Assembly: GCA_964017145.1 (NCBI GenBank)
Contig: OZ024851.1
Span: 1,550,001 to 1,614,000 of the forward strand
DNA: 64,000 nt
Source of the DNA: Agrocybe praecox
Lineage: Eukaryota; Basidiomycota; Agaricomycetes; Agaricales; Agrocybaceae
Direction of reading: 5' to 3'
The position numbers were made by a program, and so were the translations under genes. Shown piece by piece: positions 55,466-64,000 of the stretch (the stretch's first letter is position 1; each line of letters opens with the position of its first letter). Below the pieces are notes generated by a model, which ran no database searches, was not told the DNA's origin, and saw nothing but the letters and a program-made list of their open reading frames with translations.

Positions 55466-58400
55466 CTATCCGTCCCCATTGCTGTCGTCATCGTCATCTT
55501 CTGCACCCTCCAGAGGACGTACACTCGTAGCACCGTTCGATACAATATAGGGATCTATGTGCCTCCAAACCCATTTGAAATGAGACACCATGAGTTTATA
55601 TTGGTGTGCTTGTTCACGAGCATACGCCTCCCGCCCATTTACAGCTACTGGATCATAGCGTACACCAGGTAGCATCCACACCCTTCCATCTTCAGCCTCC
55701 GGATCTGCAATAATTCTGCTCCGAGCTTCCAGCCTCTCCCAATCTGCTGCGCGTTCTTCAAAAAACAGTAAAATCCGCCTACGCTCCTCTTGCAGTAGTT
55801 CGAGCTCTTCACGCCAACGATCCGCTCGGCATTTGCTTTTACACCACTCGATCCGTAGGCCTAATTGAGAGTGATGCTGATCAGAGACTGAGCAACACAA
55901 GGAAAATCTCATACCACTTACTTTCATGGAGTCGTGTTTCATTATCCATCTCTGCTTCGCCACCCATTTGTCTCCAAATCCACGAAACCGTACGATGACC
56001 TTCTGAAACCACGGCGTCGGCATTGAATTCTTGATCCGACTCTGCTGCGCTTGGCACATTCTCCTTCCGCTTCTTCTTCGCGTTTTTCTCTCTCAGGCTT
56101 TCCTCGTCGTTGAGGGCACGAATATCCTCTGGTTTAAGCTCCAAGATGTGTTGCTCCCACCCCACCTTTCCCAGCTTACGACAGAGGCTCCCAACAGCTA
56201 CCCGCGCGTTCCGATACTTCGACGCGGAGGATGTCACTTTAGCCTGAACACGATTGATGATTCCCTGCGAGCGGGTGTTAGCGTGTTGCCCGCGTTGGAA
56301 CCGGGACTTGTCGATGAAGAGGTAGGATCGAAGGCACAGAGAATTTCGCAGTTCATCCAGCGCGTCCGTGCATTGCGCATAGCATAGCTTGAATTCGATG
56401 TGAACCAGCCTGATGTCGCACGGAATGTTGGGCGGCAGGGACGAGGGTAGAAAAAGGGAAATTGAGTACACAGGCGTCTCAATGTGGGAATCGGGTAATT
56501 TGTCGACGATCTTCTGTCGATGTTGCCGCAACAACGGAATGTACATGTGTTGGATGTCAATCCAACTGTTGATCTTGCGTCTCAGGGTGTTCGAGCGTAG
56601 GGTCCAATTCGCTTCTTGATTATCGGTTGTGTGGGCGGTTTGCTTTTTCTTGTCCATGTCCATACGATATCTGTCATAAATATCCACATTAATATTTTTG
56701 AATAAAATGAGTGAGAGCACGTACTGTTCAATTTCCAGTTCCATGCCCATGGTAATCAGCTGGCTAGCGGATACGTGTTCATGGACATCCAATGCTAAGG
56801 GTGTTCCGACTAATTTTGCTTCCTCCTCAGCCAGTTGCTTGCGAACAGCATCTAACGACATTGCTATATCCTGATTTAGTAGTCTTGCAAACGAGACCCT
56901 GTACTTCAAATGAACTTACCTTTGAACATCGGCTCAAAAGGGTTCGCGCAAGTATGATCTTCTTCCCAGGCCGAGAGTTCCATTGTCCATTTCTGCACGG
57001 TCTCGGGCGCTCGAAGGCCATCGGTGAACTCTTCATGCAAGGTTTTGTGTTCGTATGCCTTTGGCACCACCGTTTCGAACCGAGAAAGCATTAGTTTAGC
57101 TGCAATTAATCATCAAATCCAAGTCTCGAGCATTTATAAACAATGTCATACATACCTAATTTCGTGGTTTTAGTCCAATTCCAATCCCCGAAATGATCGT
57201 CCAGCGTGTCCCTCCGCGAGCCTGACGTCATTTCGCGGGTGCTTGTCGCCAGGGGGTTGCTACCGTTCCACCCGCGTTCGACTCCTTCTCCGTCTGTCCG
57301 CCCGACCTTGGGGTTGTAGTTGAATGAAAAGTTGGTTTGGCATGGTTTGACATGGGCAGGAAGATGGAATTTGGGGACCAGAAATCAGTATGTCGTCTTG
57401 TTTTCGTAATCGGTATGCATCCACTGTGGGTACAGCTTCATCCGTTCCCAGAGGTTCACCCCCCATTGACACGCTATATCATAGGACACCACAACCTCCA
57501 TGAGGTCGGTATCCTTAATGCTCGAGAAGAAAAGGTAGTCCATATTGACGTAGCTGTTCATAGGAATCTAGTCAATGGATAACGAAATGATTGAGTTTGT
57601 TGATGTACCGTTCACCTTTCTGCGTATCACCAACAGAGCATGCCCTTTTCATGTCGTGCCGGATGCAGTCGCATGTGCCTACCCCTGAGGCGGCAAAACC
57701 TTCAGCACCGCGCTCCTTGTTCACAGCATCGTGATTTGAACATGTGCTAGGCTATCGAGAGAGTTTATTATGTTTAAACACTTGTAGCCCGGTCAATTAG
57801 ACTCACCTCTTGTATGATAAGGGTACCAAATTCCTCCAGAAATTCCTTGTAGGCGTCGTCAGGTACAAAATAGGACCATCCCTTTGAGAGACTTGGGTCG
57901 GCTGCGGTACTTGAGATCATCCGTCGCTTCAACCGGAAGTTCGCATCAAGACCAATGAATAGACAATAGAGAAACCTGTGGATATGTTAGTTACATTAAA
58001 GCCTAAGTAATGAACGACGTAGACTCACATTTTTTCCTTGGGTATGTCCTCCCATTTGACCTTCACATTTCGTCCAAAATGCGGGCACGCAGGACACAAT
58101 ACTGCACATTCCCCGGCCTTTGTGCCTATTGCCCCCGTTCTATCGTGTCCCCTCCCCGATCTCTTCAGCATCTTTATGTAACGATATTCTTGTATAATAC
58201 GTAGCATCGTCCGATAATGATCCTAAATTTCCAAAAGCATCAGAATAACATCCAAAATAAAATAGAATATATACCTTAACATGCATTGTACCTGTGTTGT
58301 CGGTTATACGACGCAGCGTGTTCGAAAATTCGTAGACCGTAGTTTTCGCCTCAAACGAGAGAATGTGGAAGAACTTGAGCGTGCGGAGAGTGAAGGCCAT

Positions 58401-59313
58401 TCGGGGGAATTTCACAGTGGCGGAAAACCACCCAAATCGAAGAAGCTGTATGTACAGCTGCTGTTTCGACTGGCAGCCGCAGTACAGCAGCGAGACTTTA
58501 TGAACACCGTTAATGTCGACCACCGTAAAATCACCAGCGTATGGGCGCGATGGAACGTGGCAACGTTCACCGAGTGGGTGTCCCATTTGAAAGATGTGGC
58601 CGAGTGACCGTAGTGTGGTCTTCTTGAAAAACCGCAAGGTGAAATCCCATTCCTTGAGAAAACATCAGTTAGCTAAAATGTGTAAGTTAGATAGACCTAC
58701 CTCAATCCGATGGAGTCCATTGTGCCGATGTCCTTCGAGGATGCAATCGTGGCAAAGCACATCCAAGCCGTCACAGTCCAGGCATCGATAACATCCCACG
58801 CTTGTCTTACACTCCGCGCAGTAGGGACGAGTTTCATCTTGACCTTCGAGTCGCAGGAATTCAGAGAGAAATGTCTCTCGCTCGTTAACCCATTCCTTAA
58901 GAGGCTCGTACTATTTTAAGTAAAAATAAGACTAAATCGTAGGATGGTAGAACTATCGGACGTACCAAACGTTGTCTTTTTCCGACTTGAACGGTATGGG
59001 TCTGTGGGAGGTCCACATAATCATCGTTTTCTGACCAGTTATTATTATCCCACCCAACGAATGAATCATTCAAGGCCCCATCATCTGGTTGAGGTCCAGA
59101 TTCCACCTCTAAGCCTTCCACCTCTAAGATTTCTGATCGTGAACCTAGTCGACCGCTGGGTAACGTTTCATAGTGAGTTGAAATGATTCTGTTTTCAGCA
59201 TATGAACGCGGCCGAACTGGCCGAGCGACAATAAAGTCGCCGTGAGTCTCGTCTTCAAAGTCTTCGATTTCGACAGGGACGATCTTTGACACTGCACTTC
59301 GTTTGGGCGCCAT
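55466..59313 (-). pseudogene. KDZ-family transposase of the third cluster, one in-frame stop in the core
   Basis: Starts MAPKRSAVSKIVPVEIEDFE at 59313, acidic leader, then a CxC2-type cluster (CAECKTSVGCYRC, CDGLDVLCHDCILEGH), VVDINGVHKVSLLYCGCQ, YEFSNTLRRITDNTG, LCPACPHFGRNV, GLDANFRLKRRM, NMDYLFFSS, VVSYDIACQWGVNLWER, FLVPKFHLPAH, TDGEGVERGWNGSNPLA, DDHFGDWNWTKTTKL, helical exons and an acidic end (DDDDDSNGDG). The motif order matches KDZ transposases, and the conserved Asp of YDIACQ is present. A TGA at 57387-57385 interrupts the frame just before FLVPKFHLPAH with no plausible splice around it, so this copy is probably non-functional. Confidence 0.75.
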
Positions 59314-59436
59314 AGGCAGATGTTTTAAGTACAGGTAAGACTCCAGAATTTTATTTCTATTTGCTTAACTCTTGCCGACACAATTTTAAATAGGAACAAA
59401 AATTTCATTTTATTTTATAATTTCATAAATTTGTAT

Positions 59437-60773
59437 CTAAGGGCTACGGTAAGGGGTACGCGTAAGATCTATGACATTACTTGGAGTCGCTGCTTTCTTC
59501 GGAGTGTTAAGGTCTATGTAAACTCTATCTGTAGGCAATATTTTTAGAAGAAAAGACGAACTGCCATGGGTAGCCGCCTGAGTGCTGGACCCTGCGATCT
59601 GCGTGCTGGACCCCGCAATCTAAAAAGATTGATGAATTAGAGAGGTCAAGGAAGTAAATTAGCCACATACCGGCGTACCTGCAACATGAGGAGCTGCTCC
59701 ACCCGCAGCCGCGAGGTCCAGATAGTCGTTCAGGCCCACCAATAGCTTCAGCGCAACGTCTTGTAGGGTTGGGACGTGTTGCGGTGGAATGTGGCGAGTA
59801 ACGGTAGGGTCCGATGAGTGGGGTGATGGGACCGGTGTGGACGAGTGAGGGAGTGAGCCCGAAGTGGACCTGCCGCCAGGAGTCAACGCACCCGAAGCAG
59901 ACCGGGTAACAGGCCCATCTCTTGCAGGGGTGATAACGAGAGTAACACCATCATGAGTCAAGGCTGGAGTCGAAGCAGCAGTAGCCGCCTGTACGCAGTA
60001 TAAATTGCTGCAGATAAAAATGATTACAGAAGACTCGCCTTTTTCTTGCCCTTGGAACGACGAACGGAACTCGGGGTGGATGCTGCAGAAATCGAGCGGG
60101 TGACGGGTCCTGTTCTGGTAGGCGTGACAACCGCAGGTGAGCCGAGGGCACCTGCACCATGGGATGTCTATTCATCCGTTAAGATGCGAAGGTGCGTCGA
60201 GATGAATCGAAAACCACTCACTTTATTCTTCTTGTGCGATCCGTCGTTGTTAGGCGCCGTAGATGAACCGTGTTCGCCATCCGTGAGACTGAATACCAGA
60301 TGGCCAGACATTCAGCAATGGTCGGGATGGGCAAGAGGAATATGTGGCTTACCGGGTCCCCTGAGTGCTGCCCCCTTGCTCCCTCTGACATTTGGCTGCC
60401 TGGTACTTGTCAAGGTGACGTCCATGAGGGCGAGGCTGAGTTAATATCTCGGATCCTTGGATCGAAGTGGATCTGGCAAGTGAATCAGAAAAATTCTCAA
60501 TGACAATACATCCATACGTACTTATCGCTTCCGCTTTGACCTATCAAAGTACGCACATACTTGTCGTACACCTCATACATGAACACCCATTTCTCCGCGT
60601 TCTCTGGCGTGAAAAATGGATCGTTGGCAATGTGTTCGGGAAATCCTGTTCAAGTTCGCATCAACGATGAGCGGTCTGGGATTATGCAACAACGTACCGA
60701 GATCCGTGAGAAATTCCTGCAGCTGCTGGGGAAAAATCTTCCGGAATAGCTCCATGGTGGCATTGGAGGGCAT
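59437..60773 (-). CDS. Accessory protein of the third KDZ cluster
   Basis: Start at 60773 (MPSNATMELFRKIFPQQLQE, then DLGFPEHIANDPFFTPENAE and KWVFMYEVYDKYVRTLIG), so the N-terminus is a compact helical domain. Exons continue through DKYQAAKCQREQGG, RLTDGEHGSSTAPNNDG and two related Ser/Thr-rich segments (VVTPTRTGPVTRSISAAS and VITPARDGPVTRSASGAL), then LVGLNDYLDLAAAGGAAP and an end reading VIDLTRTPYRSP at 59437. The intron at 60038 has a GC donor (GCGAGT) with a normal CAG acceptor. All other junctions are GT-AG and in phase. Function unknown. It sits just upstream of the transposase gene, in the same direction. Confidence 0.55.
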
Positions 60774-61965
60774 AGTGGGCGAGGGCAGCTGAAGACGCAG
60801 GAAGATTGCGGCTGAAGTTGCAAGGAAGGGTGGGTGCGAAAGAGCGGCGCGTATTTAAGGTCCTGTACGTCCCTGTTTGTCCCGTTGAGGTCCGAAGAGC
60901 CAATGAGGTGGTATCAGGTTGGTGGCCATCATTCGGGAGATATGAAAATCCAGCGCCTCTCGCGCTGGTTGGGTAAAAATGATGACCCAGGTCGATGACG
61001 GACAAGATCACTGACCTGATTACTGTTGTTTGCATGTTCGTTGAGCAGCGGAGATCAAATAAATAACACGCGGCAAAAACGGCCACCACACTGAAGGTAC
61101 TGATTGCCGCGTTGATGGTTTTGCGGCAAGCGCGGCACCAACATTTCCGTGGTCACAACCGGTCAATAGCCAAAAATTATTTGGCTTATAGTGACTCAGG
61201 TAATTGGGCTATCGCGCCCAAAACGCAAAGAGTAGATCTAGGGACCACTCTGAACATTTCTATATAGCTTATATAGCGAGGGTAAATGTTTGTGAGCCGG
61301 AATTGTGACTTCATATATTTAGGACCACAAGCGTGCAACACTTAAGCAGCAAATACATGTATTTGATGTGTTCAAAGTGACACTTTCATAAATTACGACC
61401 TACAACATCTTATAATGAGATAATAAGACTTAAATTGCCTCAGATATTAGCATGTTGACATGATCTGTAGTTGATAAATCATATTAGAATACTATAATTC
61501 TCAAACATGCAGTACAGCATGCATTTCTGTAGGGTATCTGGTATGATTTTGGTCGCTTTTGAGGCTTATGGTTTCCCTGTGTCATTCCAATTCTCATTAT
61601 TCCACGAAGTTAGATCGTATATCTATTTATTACTATCTACGTCTTACTACTACAATACATACTTGCCTTGAGTGAAAGTATTTGCCCATAAAATATAGTA
61701 CTTTTCCTTCTTTGCACCCTTCATGTGTCTGTAATAATGGTAATACTATGCATGGTAGCGCAGCAAGACAAAGAAAAAATATCTAGCAGGTATGTCTAGA
61801 AGCATAGGTAGCTTAATATAGTGATATACGGCCCTACAGTTATTTGTTTGAACGTAGGATACCACAATTCTTCTACCTTCGAGTGAGCGTGGGTCGAAAG
61901 GCCGGCAATTGCCGTACGCTCAATAGGCGTGCGTTCGTTGGGTCATCTATCATTAACTCTTTATA
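60774..61965. other. Intergenic interval between divergent genes
   Basis: No supported gene. AT-rich from about 61180; probably promoter space for the divergent genes at 60773 (minus) and 61966 (plus). Confidence 0.45.
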
Positions 61966-62731
61966 ATGACCAATTCCGGTCACATTTCTAAGTTGCGCGC
62001 GTACACAGACGGCCTAACCAAGCAACAGAGATATGTACAAAGGTATGTCATGGCTTCATTTTTATTAATCTGACATACTATTATCTAGGTTCTAACTTCT
62101 AATATTTACTTTCAACAGACATAGAGAAAAGGTTAACATGGCCAGCGCAAAATGGAAAAGAGAACATCGAGCCAAACTGTAAGTCTTGTTTATTCGACCT
62201 GTATGACTGTACTGAAATGACCCATTCAGTAAGCTTGATAAAATCAAGCTGACAGAACAGGCCGCTGCGTCCGGAGTCTCCGCAGGCGGACAAGATGTTC
62301 TGGAAGGTGCAGCATGCACTTGCTCTAGGATCGGCGCCTATCCCTGGGCCGAAGACACCATACCGCGCGACACTGGCAGCCCACCACCCGAGTTTGAAAA
62401 CTTACCACATAATATTGACTTCCGATGCAAAGTCGAAGATCAGTTTGTTTTGTGGCGCGAGGATGTGAAGCTCTATTTGAAGAAATTCGACAGTTGCTGG
62501 GACATCAATAACGGATGGAAAGCAAGGCGAGAATTTCCAGGCAGTAGGACGGAGGAATTTCTTCGGGCTAAATATAACTCGGCCGACAAGCTCCTCTGCG
62601 CGTTGGAGGATGTGTTGAAATTGCTTACTCCGAAGTCCATGGATTGGAGGCTGACAGTTGATCGTCTGATATTTGTGGCAGGATTGCAAGCCGAAATAGA
62701 CAGAATATTTAGTTACTTTTACATGAAGTAG
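61966..62731 (+). CDS. Basic-helix accessory protein of the third KDZ cluster
   Basis: Three exons in phase (61966-62042, 62119-62178, 62230-62731) give 212 aa. The N-terminal 55 residues are basic and helical (LRAYTDGLTKQQRYVQRHRE, MASAKWKREHRAKLKLDKIK), similar in character to the 100-aa protein of element II. After a Pro/Gly linker with CTC comes a helical domain (VEDQFVLWREDVKLYLKKFD, SADKLLCALEDVLKLLTPKS, LIFVAGLQAEIDRIFSYF). No catalytic motif is visible. Position beside the RNase H1 N-terminal-like gene parallels element II. Confidence 0.6.
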
Positions 62732-63043
62732 CTACTTGTAATTCAATGATTCACTATCATAGATGATTTGGATGGACTTCGTACATAAGTAAATAAGTCT
62801 GACTCATTGTGCCAAGCTAGGATAAATTGAGACACGGTTAATTAAATTCCCTCGGATAGATCTGGACAGATCGAGATGCGCATGCTCGTTACATTTCATG
62901 GTTACTCATACTAATCGGATAAAGAACATTTGAGAACAAATCGAATAAATAATTTTCGAGAACAACGCAGCAAAGCCGATACTAATTGGATAAAGAATAT
63001 TCGAGAAGAATGCTATCTAATCATCTAATCTAAATTATCTAAT
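62732..63043. other. Convergent intergenic spacer
   Basis: No gene. Repeated TCGGATAAAGAA / TTGGATAAAGAA and TTCGAGAA motifs at about 62915-63010 suggest a short degenerate tandem repeat. Confidence 0.4.
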
Positions 63044-63794
63044 CTATGCATCACTAGCAGGGAGTTGATAGCGGGAAGTGTCGTCGCGGGTGAGAACGCT
63101 GCGCACAACAGAAACCTGAACGCGCTCGACCATACCATCATCCAACGCTTTGAAGAATACGTCGAGTGCCTCGGTTTGTGTCTTGTGTTTGGTGGCATGT
63201 CCTCCGGGAATTTTGTTGATGTTGGGCGTGACATCTGATCTAAAGGAGGAATGTGTTATCGACCATAAAGGAGAAGCAGCATAAAATAGGAAACTCACGC
63301 TCCGAGAAACACTCCAGGAAGGCGCCCGACTGTAACAGAATACCATTTGTCTGAGTTGGGGTCGGCACGCGGAAGTTCGAAGTCGAAGCGAGACGAAGAC
63401 ATTGATTCGTCATCCGAGTCGGCACCCCCATGATTGACATTGAAATTGCTATCACAGGAAGACATCACTGCACGGGCGGCAGTGTCAGGAGCAACAACAG
63501 GCAAGGCTGGATGTATAAAATGTCAGTATGTATAAAAGCGACGAGATTCAATAAATAAAACTTAACCTTTATCAGACGAAGGCTTGGCAATAGTATCAAT
63601 AACACCATGAAGGTGAACAATAGCTAAATCATGCAAAAAATGTTAGAAAAAGTGATAAGAGTCAAACGTCGAGCAGTGGGCTGACCTCCTTGGATGTCCC
63701 CGAGGATGCGCCCGAACTCCTTGACGCAAGAGGTCAATGCTTCACCGTTGTAAGGTGGGTTGGATGGCGAAGGCGAAGGCGAAGGTGATGCCAT
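63044..63794 (-). CDS. RNase H1 N-terminal-like (RNHBD) protein of the third KDZ cluster
   Basis: Four exons in exact phase (63794-63686, 63623-63567, 63506-63299, 63239-63044) give 189 aa. A Ser/Pro start (MASPSPSPSPSNPPYNGEAL) and a short helix precede the domain at about residues 108-160: WYSVTVGRLPGVFLGASDVT, then PNINKIPGGHATKHKTQTEA and LDVFFKALDDGMV. This follows the RNase H1 N-terminal / viroplasmin pattern (aromatic, G-R-x-P-G-V-F, G-G-H-A-T-K, then a T-x-x-E-A-L helix). The family binds RNA-DNA hybrids or double-stranded RNA. There is no nuclease domain. It is shorter and cleaner than the element II version. Confidence 0.7.
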
Positions 63795-64000
63795 AATAAA
63801 TTAGTGAAGTGGAGGGGAGCGAGGAAAGAAAAGAGCGAGCGAACGTCGGCGGTTACCTGTTGTTAACGTTGATTTGCACGTATTTGGTCCACTGGATAAA
63901 CCATTGACGTACAAATACGATCTGATGAAGAGTTCATGGCGTAAAAGGTTCTGGCGGAGGAAAGTAATTAGACAAAGAGTATTACGAGAAATGTAGGCTG
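63795..64000. other. Upstream region of the RNHBD gene, window edge
   Basis: Purine-rich stretch (about 63800-63845) and otherwise ordinary sequence; cluster 3 probably continues beyond the window. Confidence 0.35.

Noticed and set aside
13000..64000. TET/JBP dioxygenase cargo, expected from published links to KDZ elements
   Set aside because: No segment with the HxD...H iron-binding arrangement or the usual flanking motifs was found among the cargo genes.
1..64000. tRNA or rRNA genes
   Set aside because: No stretch with a recognisable cloverleaf, B-box GGTTCGAATCC-type motif in context, or conserved rRNA sequence was noticed; a covariance-model scan was not possible.

Overview
The window looks like a stretch of a mushroom-forming basidiomycete (Agaricomycetes) nuclear genome. 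The evidence is short GT-AG introns of about 50-60 nt in nearly every gene, a DUF6532-type gene, KDZ-class (Kyakuja/Dileera/Zisupton) transposases with CxC2-type cysteine clusters, and several protein families known to me only from agarics. Ordinary host genes are few: a DUF6532-like gene cut by the left edge (1-2586), a multi-pass membrane protein (47099-48373, minus), prephenate dehydrogenase (48915-50840, plus), a small ORF behind it, and a short multi-exon gene at 52325-53447. Almost everything else is mobile or repetitive DNA.

Layout. 3.47-4.27 kb: small TIR element flanked by TA. 5.1-12.5 kb: a 7.3-kb non-coding TIR element (element I) with a 7-bp target duplication, with a second 3.85-kb non-coding element (III) nested in it, also with a 7-bp duplication. 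13.0-20.4 kb and 35.2-40.0 kb: one KDZ-type mobile gene cluster (cluster V) whose transposase gene is split by element II. 20.36-35.23 kb: element II, a 14.9-kb KDZ transposon with 7-bp target duplication and arms shared with element I; it carries a transposase, a small basic protein, a protein with an RNase H1 N-terminal-like domain and a 775-aa helical protein. 40.8-42.4 kb: TIR element full of ATTATCCATG-like motifs. 43.4-46.9 kb: 70-bp satellite, about 49 units. 53.4-55.1 kb: a foldback element with 12 + 12 GTCGAC-containing units. 55.5-64 kb: a third KDZ cluster, again with a transposase, a small basic protein and an RNase H1 N-terminal-like protein.

How it fits together. Element II appears to be the coding relative of the non-coding element I (same TIRs, same subterminal arms, same 7-bp duplication length). 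Each of the three KDZ transposase genes carries a visible lesion: an insertion plus in-frame stops in V, a TGA inside the core of the third, and an Asp-to-Asn change in a conserved motif in II. Two KDZ clusters share a recurrent accessory set, which is the most interesting candidate system here. All exon models were read by eye from splice signals and reading-frame continuity; no searches were run.
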